Positions 32,249-43,177 are shown, counted from the first letter of the stretch. The stretch is 51,796 nucleotides of DNA from an uncultured Eubacteriales bacterium (GCA_949289445.1 CASEOD010000007.1:1-51796); one strand, 5' to 3'. Program-made: numbers and translations. The notes: generated by a model not told the origin, from the sequence alone.

Positions 32249-34045
32249 ATGTATTGTAAAAATTGCGGGAAAACAGTGAATGAGGGGGACAAATTCTGCA
32301 GTGGCTGCGGCGCCAGACTGGAAGAAGAATTTGTACCTGCATTCAGACGGCAGCCGGAGTCTGAACCTTTGCAGAATGCGGAAAAACCAAAAAAACGCAT
32401 TATTACAGAGCATTTTAACTGGGATCTGGACGGATATCCCACGGAGAACAAGCGGACCGAGGATGTAAACTTCAACTGGGATTCCGTACTTGAGGAAAAA
32501 CAGAGAAATATATTCACAGATGAACACAGAGAACAGAATAAAGAACCTGATGACAGCTCGGAGATACTGAAGGAAAGAGAAGTTCCGCCAGAGAGCAGTG
32601 ACGATATCAGAACGCTTGAAGAGAGCATTTTTTCTGATATGGGGAGCCTGGAATCCGGAAGCGGCGATACGAAGGTTGTCAGCAGAAACGGTGAGACAAA
32701 GAGTGAGAAGATAGATAAGTTCTATACTTTCCATAAAAAGAATGAAGAGTATCAGGCGCTGCTCGATCAGGAATATGAAAGAATTAAGAGCGGCAGATCC
32801 AACAGCGTGCAGGAAGAGGGCAAATCTGCCGAAAAAGAGGACAAGGATGCCGAGACCTTTGCAGCGGAACTTTTCGAGAAACTGCATATGACCGGTGCAG
32901 ATGACATGCTTTTTAAGACAGCTGATTTTCAGCTTCCGGAAGAAAAAGAAGAACGTGCGGAAAAACCTGGGAAGAAAATTCACGAAGAGTTTGACTGGAC
33001 TCTGCCCGGAGACAGGCTTTCCAAACAGCTGGACAGCATGATCGCCGCCGCAGAACGGGGAATTTACGGCGTGAAACGTCTTGAATATGTAGGAGTGCAG
33101 CTTTCAGAAACACCGAAGTGCTATATGGCGCCGGAGATTTCTCAGCCGTCTGATACAAAAACCGCTCAGTCGGAACAGACGGCAGAGGGAATAAAGGAGA
33201 AGGCCGGAAAAGCGCCTCAGTTTCCCCCCAGGGCAGAAGAGAAAAAAGAGAAAGCCGAAGAAGAGACGGACAAGCCAAAACTTACTTTTGACGATGTCTT
33301 TGGCAGTGATAACGATGATATTGATGAAAAGAAAAGCAGGGGAGCGGGATTCCTGAGAGTGCTCGCAGTGATTCTGGCAATTCTGGTGGTGGCTGAACTG
33401 GTCATGATAGGGATTCAGTATTTTGCGCCGGATTCTAAAGCCGCACAGATGATTAGTAAGGGATATTCCGCAGTTTTCAGCCTCTTTGACGGAGGCAGTG
33501 ATGAAAAGGATTCCGTACCGGAGGCAGAACCTGCCGAAAGTGAGCTTTCCGTGATTATCAAGGAACAGAGCAGCCTGAATAAAAATATTGCTCAGATTTC
33601 GGAAAATCAGGAACTGGTTTTTGAAGACGGAAAGAACTACGGATTTGAGGACTTTGAAAACAGCTACACTTTTTCCGATCGTCCCTGGTATGAGGATGAA
33701 GACGGAAGCAGTGTAACCTATGGAGGAGAGATCATCGGAACGGTGATCCGGTACTACTCCTCATGGCTGGACAAGATAAACGGTAAAAATGAGGATGTTC
33801 TGAATTTCATTGATGATACGTCGGAATTCTATACTGAGATTGAAGAACTTTCGGGGGAAGAAGGCGTGGAATATGGAATTAACAGACTGGAAATCGGAGA
33901 GATCCGGGCAGGAGGTTCAGGATTTTATGTGATGGTTTCTGTGACCAATGTAAGCAGTGACAGCAAGGAGAAAACAGAAAAGCAGATCGTCTATCTGGAG
34001 CCAATCAACAAGTCCATGAAAATTGTGGATATTAAAACGATTTAG
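32249..34045 (+). CDS. zinc-ribbon membrane protein
   Basis: 598 aa. It opens with a zinc ribbon, MYCKNCGKTVNEGDKFCSGC, four Cys in two CxxC knuckles. A long Glu/Lys-rich, probably disordered cytoplasmic part (~30-365) holds repeats of a motif like EHFNWDLDGYP (~55, ~75 and ~245: FNWDL, FNWDS, FDWTL). One helix (~372-395, VLAVILAILVVAELVMIGIQYF) leads to an extracytoplasmic C-terminal domain of ~190 residues. ATG 32249 follows AGGAGG; a TTG at 32234 upstream overlaps that site and is rejected. Its stop overlaps the binding site of the UPF0182 gene. Zinc-ribbon plus helix proteins are common in Clostridia; the role is unknown. Confidence 0.75.
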   Translation: MYCKNCGKTVNEGDKFCSGCGARLEEEFVPAFRRQPESEPLQNAEKPKKRIITEHFNWDLDGYPTENKRTEDVNFNWDSVLEEKQRNIFTDEHREQNKEPDDSSEILKEREVPPESSDDIRTLEESIFSDMGSLESGSGDTKVVSRNGETKSEKIDKFYTFHKKNEEYQALLDQEYERIKSGRSNSVQEEGKSAEKEDKDAETFAAELFEKLHMTGADDMLFKTADFQLPEEKEERAEKPGKKIHEEFDWTLPGDRLSKQLDSMIAAAERGIYGVKRLEYVGVQLSETPKCYMAPEISQPSDTKTAQSEQTAEGIKEKAGKAPQFPPRAEEKKEKAEEETDKPKLTFDDVFGSDNDDIDEKKSRGAGFLRVLAVILAILVVAELVMIGIQYFAPDSKAAQMISKGYSAVFSLFDGGSDEKDSVPEAEPAESELSVIIKEQSSLNKNIAQISENQELVFEDGKNYGFEDFENSYTFSDRPWYEDEDGSSVTYGGEIIGTVIRYYSSWLDKINGKNEDVLNFIDDTSEFYTEIEELSGEEGVEYGINRLEIGEIRAGGSGFYVMVSVTNVSSDSKEKTEKQIVYLEPINKSMKIVDIKTI

Positions 34046-34056
34046 GAGGGTTAATT

Positions 34057-36930
34057 TTGGAGAGAAAGATGCCAAAGGGGCAACGCAGATTAAGCGTAAT
34101 CGTAATGTTTATCGTAATTATTATCGCATTGTTTTTATTACTGATAAACTTCATTACCGACTGGCTGTGGTTTAAGGAAATGGGATATGTCAGCGTGTTC
34201 TTCAAACAGCTTTTCACTGAGCTGAAAGTGGGAATACCTGCTTTTGTCGTTCTGACACTTCTGGTCAACTTCTATTTAAGAAAACTGAGAAAGGGATATT
34301 TTTCAAAGATTGCTTCTCATGAAGCTACGGACATGAAAAAGCTGAATCGGTATACCAGCGTAATTTCAGTGGTTTTCGGATTTGTCACATCATTTTATGC
34401 CGTAACAAATCTGTGGTTTGAAATTCTCCGGTTTACCAATGCCACCTCTTTTGATGTTCAGGATCCTCTGTTTAACATAGACATTTCTTTCTATGTGTTC
34501 CAGTTGGATTTTCTCAAACAGCTCAATGAGATGTTCATCGGACTGGTACTTCTCATTGTAGTGGTTACAATTATCTATTACAGTATTCTGCTGTCGGTTC
34601 ATACGCCGGATCTCTTTGAAGAGGATGACAGTACGGCAGACTATACTGACGACGCTTCCGATGAGGGCAGATATACAGGAAATGAAAATCCTTTCGGCAA
34701 TATGGGCGCTGATAATCCTTTCAGCAAGATCTTCGAATCTTTCGGGAGAAAGCCGCAGCAGCCGAAGAAACCGAAGAAGTCGCTCAACGACAACAACTTT
34801 AAGCAGCTGATGCATATCGCTTCGGGGCAGCTTTCTTTTCTGGGTGTAGTGCTATTCCTGATGATCGGTATCAACTTTTTCCTGAAACAGTTCGACCTGC
34901 TCCATACTCATACGGGAGCGGTTTACGGCGCCGGATTCACCGATGTGAATATCATACTGTGGGTGTACAGAATTCTCATGGTTCTGGCCGTTATCGGTGC
35001 AATTACGGTGGTTCATCATATTCATACCAAGAAGTTCAGGAAGATCCTGACCATTCCTGCTCTGATGATTCTTGTCGGCGCGGTGGGCATCGGCGCCAGC
35101 TATCTGGTACAGAACTTCGTTGTATCTCCGGACGAAATCAATAAAGAAGAGAAGTATCTGGAGAGGAACATCGAGTATACTCAGTATGCCTATCAGCTGG
35201 ATAATGTATCGGTGAAATCTTTCGCGGCAGACAACAAACTGACCAGCGAGGATATTGCCAACAACTCGGATACTATAGAGAATATCCGTATCAATGACTA
35301 TGATCCGGTCAATACTTTCTACAATCAGACTCAGAGTATCAGACAGTACTATAAATTTGAAAGTGTTGACGTGGACAGGTATATGATTAACGGTGAATAT
35401 ACGCAGACTTATCTGTCCATCAGAGAAATCGACAAGGAAAAGATTTCCGACACCTGGCTTAACAGACATCTGAAATACACTCACGGCTACGGTGCGACGC
35501 TGTCCCGCGTAGATGCTGTGACAGCCAGCGGCCAGCCTGATGTGCTGATTAAGAATATTCCGCCGGAATCATCGGTTGAAGAGATAGAAATCACACAGCC
35601 GGAAATCTATTTCGGAGAACTGACCAACGATTATGTTCTGGTCAATACCAGTGAGGATGAATTCGACTATCCTGACGGAAGTTCCAATAAATACAACAAA
35701 TATCAGGGAGATGCCGGTATCAGTCTGAATCTGCTCAACAGAATCATGTTTGCCATCAGAGAGCAGAGTGCCAAGATTCTGGTATCCTCCAACATTGACA
35801 GTGATTCGAAGATCATCATCAACAGAAATGTCAAGGAACGTGTGAGAAAGATCATGCCGTTCCTGACCTATGACAGTGATCCGTACGCTGTAATCTCCGA
35901 CGGTAAGGTTTACTGGATTCTGGACGCTTACACCACAAGTTCCTACTATCCTTATTCCGAGCCTTACGACGGCAAGATCGGCGGAACCAACTATATCAGA
36001 AATTCAATTAAGGTGGTTATCGACGCTTATAACGGAGATGTGAATTTCTATATCGTAGATGAAGATGATCCGATTGCGGCAACCTATCAGAAGATTTATC
36101 CGAAACTCTTTAAGAATTTCGAGGAGATGCCGGAGGATCTGGTTTCCCATATCAGGTATCCGAGCTGGCTGTTCAATATTCAGGCACAGGTCTACAGCCG
36201 TTATCATATGGAGGACGTGAAGGTATTCTATCAGAATGAAGACGTGTGGGACATTGCCAAGGAGATCTACGGGAAAGAAGAGCAGCAGATGACTCCGAAC
36301 TACTATATCGCCAAACTGCCGGGAGAGGAGCAGGCTGAGTTCTTCAACTCTATTCCGTTTACACCAAAATCCAAGCAGAATATGACTGCGCTGATGGTGG
36401 CAAGAAATGACGGTGAACATTATGGAGAACTGGTGCTGTACAGCTTCCCGAAGAGCAAGACCGTCTACGGTCCGATGCAGATTGAGGCGCAGATTAACCA
36501 GAATACGGAGATTTCCAGTGACTTTACGCTCTGGAGTTCACGAGGAACCACTTACAGACGAGGAAACCTTTTCGTCATTCCGATTGAGACTTCTCTGCTT
36601 TACGTGGAACCTGTATATCTGGAAGCTGAGAATTCTGCGATACCGGAAGTAAAACGGGTTATCGTGGCCTTTGATGACAAGATCGCTTACGAAGAGACCC
36701 TTGGCGAGGCTTTGGAATCACTGTTTGGAGAAGGTACCGGCGTAAAGAAACCGGACGAAGGAACAGATGGTGACAAAGAAGGCGGCAGCGAGGCCATGTC
36801 TACTTCCGACTGGATCAAGCAGGCATCCGAAAGCTACAATAAGGCACAGGATGCGCTTAAGGACGGAGACTGGGCGAAGTATGGCGAGTATATGAAAGAA
36901 CTGGAAGAGGCGCTGAATCAGCTGGCCTGA
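34057..36930 (+). CDS. UPF0182 family large membrane protein
   Basis: 957 aa. About seven helices lie in the first ~360 residues, with family marks WLWFKEMGYVSVFFKQL, LWFEILRFTNATSFDVQDP and NIDISFYVFQLDFLKQL, and a large extracytoplasmic domain follows (~365-900). An unusual Pro/Lys-rich cytoplasmic insert (SFGRKPQQPKKPKKSLNDNN) lies between helices near 225-245. The C-terminal acidic linker and helix (YNKAQDALKDGDWAKYGEYM) are usual for the family. The function is unknown; members occur in Actinobacteria, Clostridia and Cyanobacteria. The start is TTG 34057, 6 nt after AGGAGGG; ATG 34069 is too far from it. Confidence 0.9.
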   Translation: MERKMPKGQRRLSVIVMFIVIIIALFLLLINFITDWLWFKEMGYVSVFFKQLFTELKVGIPAFVVLTLLVNFYLRKLRKGYFSKIASHEATDMKKLNRYTSVISVVFGFVTSFYAVTNLWFEILRFTNATSFDVQDPLFNIDISFYVFQLDFLKQLNEMFIGLVLLIVVVTIIYYSILLSVHTPDLFEEDDSTADYTDDASDEGRYTGNENPFGNMGADNPFSKIFESFGRKPQQPKKPKKSLNDNNFKQLMHIASGQLSFLGVVLFLMIGINFFLKQFDLLHTHTGAVYGAGFTDVNIILWVYRILMVLAVIGAITVVHHIHTKKFRKILTIPALMILVGAVGIGASYLVQNFVVSPDEINKEEKYLERNIEYTQYAYQLDNVSVKSFAADNKLTSEDIANNSDTIENIRINDYDPVNTFYNQTQSIRQYYKFESVDVDRYMINGEYTQTYLSIREIDKEKISDTWLNRHLKYTHGYGATLSRVDAVTASGQPDVLIKNIPPESSVEEIEITQPEIYFGELTNDYVLVNTSEDEFDYPDGSSNKYNKYQGDAGISLNLLNRIMFAIREQSAKILVSSNIDSDSKIIINRNVKERVRKIMPFLTYDSDPYAVISDGKVYWILDAYTTSSYYPYSEPYDGKIGGTNYIRNSIKVVIDAYNGDVNFYIVDEDDPIAATYQKIYPKLFKNFEEMPEDLVSHIRYPSWLFNIQAQVYSRYHMEDVKVFYQNEDVWDIAKEIYGKEEQQMTPNYYIAKLPGEEQAEFFNSIPFTPKSKQNMTALMVARNDGEHYGELVLYSFPKSKTVYGPMQIEAQINQNTEISSDFTLWSSRGTTYRRGNLFVIPIETSLLYVEPVYLEAENSAIPEVKRVIVAFDDKIAYEETLGEALESLFGEGTGVKKPDEGTDGDKEGGSEAMSTSDWIKQASESYNKAQDALKDGDWAKYGEYMKELEEALNQLA

Positions 36931-36960
36931 TTTCCCCTTTCATCATATTGTAAAAATGAC

Positions 36961-36987
36961 TGGGACATTCGGAGCACGGATGTCCCA
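36961..36987 (+). terminator. hairpin after the UPF0182 gene
   Basis: TGGGACAT (36961-36968) and ATGTCCCA (36980-36987) form a perfect 8-bp stem with an 11-nt loop, 30 nt after the stop. The following sequence (TAACCAATTCTTTT) is only weakly T-rich, so termination is plausible but not certain. Confidence 0.45.
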
Positions 36988-37086
36988 TAACCAATTCTTT
37001 TGGAAGACGCGGCTGAAACAGGCTGCATATGACATATAATAATCAGATGAAGAAAACTCAGCAAGGCAGCAGACAAGGAGGGTTAA

Positions 37087-39006
37087 ATGCTGGACTATGA
37101 TTTAGACAAAATGTTGTTTACCATTCCTGCAGAGAAACATTCTGCAGACCAAATCACCGAGATTCTCAGACGCCATCCGGAGGTGCAGTTTGTATCTCTG
37201 GTGGGGATCGACATCGGAGGTCATGATACCGACGAAAAGATTCCCGTAAACCTGTTTCTGGAGGATATAGACAAGGTTCTTTCCGGCGGCGTACAGACCG
37301 ACGGCTCCAGTGTAGCACTGCCGAAGATTGCAGTACTCAATAATGCAAAGATTGATATTATTCCTGATTTGAGTGTAAACTGGTATGTGGACTACAATTT
37401 CCGCAACAGAGGATATAAGACGGGACTGCCTATCGGAACTCTGAGAATTCCTTCTTTTCTGGTGCACAATGAAACCTTTGAGTGCGGTTCCAGGGTTATC
37501 CTCAGAGATGCACTGAACCACTTCAAAGAAAAACTGATGGAAGAACTGAAAGCACATCCTTATGTGTTTGAGCATATGAGCGGAATCAGCAGTGTTGATG
37601 AAATTGAGGATCTGGTTCTGACCAGCGCCACGGAACTGGAATTCTGGGTAAAAACCCCGGATGACAAGGGAGACAGAGAGCAGCTCTTTACTGCGCAGGT
37701 ATTGAAGGAGCAGTACTGGAAGCGAACCTACGGTGAGGTGAGAACCGCGCTGGAAGAAACTCTGATGCTGCTGGACAGATACGGCTTTGAAGTTGAGATG
37801 GGCCACAAGGAGGTCGGCGGCGTCAAGGCAAAGATGGGAAGTTCCGGCCACTATGACCATGTTATGGAGCAGCTTGAAATCGACTGGAAATTCTCCGATG
37901 CCCTGCAGGCTGCCGATAATGAAAACCAGGTGAAATATGTTGTCCGGGATATCTTCACCAAGCATGGACTTGATGTGACATTTATGGCGAAGCCTTTTGA
38001 GGGCGTTGCAGGAAGCGGAGAGCATACTCATCTGGGACTTGCGGCGAGACTGAAAAACGGAAAGATGGTCAGCATGTTTGCGCCGGCAGATTTCCATAAG
38101 GATTTCATGAATCCTCTGGGCTATGGCGCACTGATGGGTATTCTGAAGAACTATGAGGTAATCAATCCTTTTGTCAGCTCTTCCAATGACTCTTTCAACA
38201 GACTGAAACCCGGATATGAGGCTCCTGTCTGCATTGTAACCTCTCTGGGACGGTCTGTGGAGGAGCCTTCCAGAAACAGAACCGTGCTGGTGGGATTGAT
38301 TCGTGATTCCGGAAACCCGATGGCAACCCGCTTTGAACTGCGGGCGCCGAATCCGAAGAGCAATACATATCTGGTCATCGCAGCCTCTTATATGGCCATT
38401 CTGGACGGCATCAGAGCAGTGCTTGCCGCAGGAAAGACGCCGCAGGAACTGGAAAAATCCCTGTCCAAAAAACATGGAGAAGAGGATTTCTATCTGGAGA
38501 CAGAGAGGGAATACCGCAGTGAGTATAATGTGTTTGAGGACTTTACCGAGGAAGAGAGGGATCATCTCTTTGGAAAGGCCCCGGCCACGGTATGGGAGAA
38601 TCTGACCGCCTTTGAAAAATACCCGGAAAAACTGGAGATTTTCAAGGACGGAGATGTGATGCCGGAGATCGTTCTGGAGTCCTATCATGAACAGATCCTG
38701 TCTCAGTGGAAGACGGAACTGCATGATCGGATTATTCCGGACACAATGAATTTTATCAGAAGCTGTAAACAGATGCATTCACTGGATGATTTTTCTGATT
38801 ATGATATTAAAAACTGGCTGGAGATTGATAAGATCAGGCATGAAATCGCAAAGGATACCATCACGGACAAATGCCTTCTGACCAGAGCAAAGACCGCTCT
38901 GGATGAGGGTGAATACGAGCTGGCATCCGAACTGCAGCTGGAGATCCAGCAGAAAGTCAATCTGCTCAGTCAGTTGTACAGCCGATATAAGAAAAATTTA
39001 CTGTAA
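37087..39006 (+). CDS. glnA: glutamine synthetase, long type I-like form
   Basis: 639 aa, against ~440-470 for ordinary GSI. It keeps the beta-grasp/catalytic features TDGSSV, ATELEFWVK, GHKEVGGVKAKMGSSGHYDH, FMAKPFEGVAGSGEHTHLGL (metal/glutamate-binding HxH), SSSNDSFNRLKPG and RFELRAPNPKSNTYL (Glu and Arg). An extra ~170-residue C-terminal region (from ~470, EDFYLETEREYRSEYNVFED) is helical and ends in a coiled coil. It would make glutamine from glutamate, ammonia and ATP. The adenylylation-site region of classic GSI is not evident, and the extension may change oligomerisation or control. AAGGAGG lies before the ATG. It is not GSIII by its motifs. serS follows after 18 nt. Confidence 0.85.
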   Translation: MLDYDLDKMLFTIPAEKHSADQITEILRRHPEVQFVSLVGIDIGGHDTDEKIPVNLFLEDIDKVLSGGVQTDGSSVALPKIAVLNNAKIDIIPDLSVNWYVDYNFRNRGYKTGLPIGTLRIPSFLVHNETFECGSRVILRDALNHFKEKLMEELKAHPYVFEHMSGISSVDEIEDLVLTSATELEFWVKTPDDKGDREQLFTAQVLKEQYWKRTYGEVRTALEETLMLLDRYGFEVEMGHKEVGGVKAKMGSSGHYDHVMEQLEIDWKFSDALQAADNENQVKYVVRDIFTKHGLDVTFMAKPFEGVAGSGEHTHLGLAARLKNGKMVSMFAPADFHKDFMNPLGYGALMGILKNYEVINPFVSSSNDSFNRLKPGYEAPVCIVTSLGRSVEEPSRNRTVLVGLIRDSGNPMATRFELRAPNPKSNTYLVIAASYMAILDGIRAVLAAGKTPQELEKSLSKKHGEEDFYLETEREYRSEYNVFEDFTEEERDHLFGKAPATVWENLTAFEKYPEKLEIFKDGDVMPEIVLESYHEQILSQWKTELHDRIIPDTMNFIRSCKQMHSLDDFSDYDIKNWLEIDKIRHEIAKDTITDKCLLTRAKTALDEGEYELASELQLEIQQKVNLLSQLYSRYKKNLL

Positions 39007-40296
<1,290 letters not shown>

Positions 40297-40404
40297 AATG
40301 TCTGCTGCGCGATGATATTCAGCGGCTGACTTCTTGAAATTTCGGAGATGCGAATTGACGCACCTGTGGAATAATAAAAAACTGAATTTGGAAGAGAGAA
40401 GAAG

Positions 40405-41496
40405 ATGTTTAAATTACCAAAATATATAGAACCGGATTTTTCTCAGGAGAAGTTCGTGAAGGCGCCAAATGCAAAACTGGTTGCCGCTCCTGTGGACAAG
40501 GCGGCTCCGGCCGGGTTTCATGCCACTTCTATTTTTCCGGAGTATTTCAAAGTGGCGGGGAAATGGTACCTGGCGGAGGACAGCCGTATGGACAGTGTAC
40601 CTGTATTTGAAAACGGAAAAATCCATGTGCGTGAGTTCAGAAACCTGAAACAGGGAGATCAGGTGGTGGTCGGTCGTACCGAAGACTGCAGCGAAGGCAT
40701 ATATGTACATGCAGACTGTTTTGAAAGACCTGAAGAAGCCAAGGCTGCCACCTTTGCCTTCAGACAGAGCCGAAGCCGTGAGACCGGTTTCAGTTATGAC
40801 TATGAGCAGCTGGTGGAACTGCTTCAGTATGAAAAGAGTCACGGCGGCTATGTGGTATGGGTGCTGGGACCTGCCTGCTCCTTTGACAGCAGGGCCAGAG
40901 AGTGTTACGAAAAACTGATCAACAACGGATATGTCAGCGCGATTCTTGCCGGAAACGCTCTGGCAACCCATGATCTGGAGGGCGCTTATCTGGGCACTGC
41001 GCTGGGAACAGACATTAAAACACAGATGCCTCATGCTGACGGGCATTATAACCATCTGGACACCATCAACTGTATCAACACCCACGGTTCTATTCCGGCT
41101 TTTATCGAGAAGGAAGGAATCCGTGACGGAATCATTTATTCCTGCGTAAAAAACGGCGTACCGTTTGTACTTAACGGTTCTATCCGCGATGACGGACCAC
41201 TGCCGGAGGTTTATGAGCATACCTATGTGGGGCAGGATACTATCAGATCCCATGTGAGAAAGGCAACCACGGTCATTGGTATGGCAACTGTGCTTCATAC
41301 TATTGCAACCGGCAATATGACGCCGACTTATCGGGTACTTGAGGACGGAACCATCCGTCCGGTGTACTTCTATATGGTGGACACCTCAGAATTTGCAGCA
41401 AATAAGCTGGGAGACAGGGGAAGCTTGTCTGCAAAAGGAATTGTAACCAATGTACAGGACTTCCTGAACAATGTCTGTCAGGGTCTTGGATTATAA
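40405..41496 (+). CDS. TIGR00300-family ornithine cyclodeaminase-like protein
   Basis: 363 aa. Recognisable family stretches are RMDSVPVFENGKIHVREFRN in the N-terminal part, and VLGPACSFDSRARECYEKLI, AILAGNALATHDLEGAYLGT, ADGHYNHLDTINCINTHGSI and VPFVLNGSIRDDGPLPEV in the NAD-binding part. These match the LOR/SDH-like TIGR00300 proteins, whose members include the C-terminal ornithine cyclodeaminase half of cyanobacterial AgrE and archaeal OCD, which turn ornithine into proline and ammonia. This protein is unrelated to the classic mu-crystallin-type OCD and lacks a fused arginine dihydrolase. Activity here is inferred. GGAAGAGAGAAG precedes the ATG; a terminator follows. Confidence 0.7.
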   Translation: MFKLPKYIEPDFSQEKFVKAPNAKLVAAPVDKAAPAGFHATSIFPEYFKVAGKWYLAEDSRMDSVPVFENGKIHVREFRNLKQGDQVVVGRTEDCSEGIYVHADCFERPEEAKAATFAFRQSRSRETGFSYDYEQLVELLQYEKSHGGYVVWVLGPACSFDSRARECYEKLINNGYVSAILAGNALATHDLEGAYLGTALGTDIKTQMPHADGHYNHLDTINCINTHGSIPAFIEKEGIRDGIIYSCVKNGVPFVLNGSIRDDGPLPEVYEHTYVGQDTIRSHVRKATTVIGMATVLHTIATGNMTPTYRVLEDGTIRPVYFYMVDTSEFAANKLGDRGSLSAKGIVTNVQDFLNNVCQGLGL

Positions 41497-41507
41497 AAAA
41501 GTATTTT

Positions 41508-41535
41508 GAGACGGACGGCAGCGTCCGCCTCTTTT
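41508..41535 (+). terminator. intrinsic terminator after the cyclodeaminase-like gene
   Basis: GAG-A-CGGACG and CGTCCG-C-CTC pair around a 4-nt loop and run into TTTTC. The last bases are shared with the overlapping inverted repeat at 41529-41557. Confidence 0.7.
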
Positions 41536-41557
41536 CAGATTGAGAATCTGAAAAGAG
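41529..41557. repeat. perfect 13-bp inverted repeat with 3-nt loop
   Basis: CTCTTTTCAGATT and AATCTGAAAAGAG flank GAG. It overlaps the 3' arm and T-run of the terminator at 41508-41535, so the two hairpins exclude each other. It lies about 60 bp before the cardiolipin synthase start. Confidence 0.65.
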
Positions 41558-41617
41558 CACTGTTGCAGGATGGATACTGCTGTCTGATGTTTTCTGGAAA
41601 GGGACAGGGGAAAGAAT

Positions 41618-43159
41618 TTGGAAGTAAAACCAACTGCCGATCGGGCTTTTACCAAGATCGTCAATCGGCTCACCGTAACTGCATTTTTAATTCTGATTCA
41701 GATGGCATGGTTTGCTGTCGTACTGATGAGACTGTCAGAGTACAGTGTTCTGGTGACTCTGGCGTTTTCCGCAGCGGCAGTGCTCATGGCTCTGTTTATT
41801 ACGTGGAGGGATGATAATCCTGCCTACAAGATGGCATGGATTCTGCTGATTTGTATTTTGCCCGTTCTGGGGGTGACCATGTATGCCTTTTTCGGCAACA
41901 AGAGGCCGTCCCGGGGATTGAAGCGAAAAATGGACCCTATGGAAAAAAAGCTGAGGGAAGTGCTGCGGCAGGAGGATGACCTGAGTGGAATGACTTCCCG
42001 CAGGCTGTCGGATACTATCGGGTACGTGGCGAATAAAGGGCCTTACCCCGCATGGACAGGCACGCAGAACAGATACTATCCTCTGGGGGACGATGCTTAT
42101 CCGGACATGCTCAGGGATTTGGAGACAGCCGAACGTTTTATCTTCCTGGAATATTTTATTATTTCCGAGGGAGAGATGTGGGAGAGTATTTTCCGAATCC
42201 TGAAGAAAAAGGCTACGGAGGGCGTAGATATCAGGGTTATTTATGATGATATTGGCAGCATGAATCTGCTGCCGAAACATTTTGCCAGAGATCTGAAGGC
42301 GGCGGGGATTAAAGTGCTTGCCTTTAATCCAATGAAGCCTTTTGTATCCCTTGTTTACAACAATCGTGATCACAGAAAGATTCTGGTAATAGACGGCCAT
42401 ATCGCTTATTCAGGCGGCTTCAACATCGCTGACGAATATATCAACCGGATCGTTCGCTTCGGCCACTGGAAAGATTCCGGGATCAGACTGCAGGGGCATG
42501 CTGTGTGGAATTTTACCGTAATGTTCCTCAATATGTGGAACGCTCTCGTTCCGACAGAAGATGACTACAGTGACTTTCGCCCTCATGCCGGTCACAAAGA
42601 GGCTTTCGGCACAGACGGCATTGTACAGCCGTACAGCGATTCTCCACTGGATGACGAACCGGTGGGGGAGAATGTCTATCTTGAGATTCTCAACCAGGCG
42701 GAGAATTATGTCTATATATTCACGCCGTATCTGATTATCGATAATGAGATGAAGACTGCTCTGGTGCTTGCCGCAAAGCGGGGTGTAGATGTAAGAATTG
42801 TGACACCGGCTATTCCGGATAAAAAAATTGTGTTCCGCCTGACACGTTCATACTATGAGCCTCTGATCAAAAGCGGAGTGAAAATTTATGAATATACTCC
42901 CGGATTTATTCATGCGAAAAGTTTTGTGTGTGACGACAGAGTGGCCGTGGTGGGAACTATCAATATGGATTACAGGAGCCTGTTTCTTCACTTTGAATGC
43001 GGGACCCTGCTGGTGGGCTGTTCTTCTGTTTACGACCTGAAGAAAGACTGTCTGGAAACCTTTGAGAAATCCAGAGAAATTCACCATGAGGACTGCAGGC
43101 GTACATTTTTCGGTCTTCTTTATGATGCGGTGCTGAGAATGCTGAGTCCGCTGATGTAA
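41618..43159 (+). CDS. cls: cardiolipin synthase (phospholipase D superfamily)
   Basis: 513-aa membrane enzyme condensing two phosphatidylglycerol molecules to cardiolipin. Two N-terminal helices form the PLDc_N domain (~17-90, WILLICILPVLGVTMYAFFG). Two HKD motifs follow: NRDHRKILVIDGHIAYSGGF and GFIHAKSFVCDDRVAVVGTI, each with the catalytic His and Lys. The ending LLYDAVLRMLSPLM is normal for the family. The start is TTG 41618, after AGGGGAAAGAAT; no ATG fits. RlmA follows after 18 nt. Confidence 0.93.
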   Translation: MEVKPTADRAFTKIVNRLTVTAFLILIQMAWFAVVLMRLSEYSVLVTLAFSAAAVLMALFITWRDDNPAYKMAWILLICILPVLGVTMYAFFGNKRPSRGLKRKMDPMEKKLREVLRQEDDLSGMTSRRLSDTIGYVANKGPYPAWTGTQNRYYPLGDDAYPDMLRDLETAERFIFLEYFIISEGEMWESIFRILKKKATEGVDIRVIYDDIGSMNLLPKHFARDLKAAGIKVLAFNPMKPFVSLVYNNRDHRKILVIDGHIAYSGGFNIADEYINRIVRFGHWKDSGIRLQGHAVWNFTVMFLNMWNALVPTEDDYSDFRPHAGHKEAFGTDGIVQPYSDSPLDDEPVGENVYLEILNQAENYVYIFTPYLIIDNEMKTALVLAAKRGVDVRIVTPAIPDKKIVFRLTRSYYEPLIKSGVKIYEYTPGFIHAKSFVCDDRVAVVGTINMDYRSLFLHFECGTLLVGCSSVYDLKKDCLETFEKSREIHHEDCRRTFFGLLYDAVLRMLSPLM

Positions 43160-43177
43160 AGGGCAGGAGGAGCTGCT

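Noticed and set aside
36956..37039. 27-codon ORF starting MTGTFGARMSHNQ between UPF0182 and glutamine synthetase
   Set aside because: No ribosome binding site, and it covers the hairpin at 36961-36987.
37102..38778. Minus-strand ORF of 558 codons opposite glutamine synthetase
   Set aside because: Shadow of a gene with clear catalytic motifs; composition typical of antisense frames.
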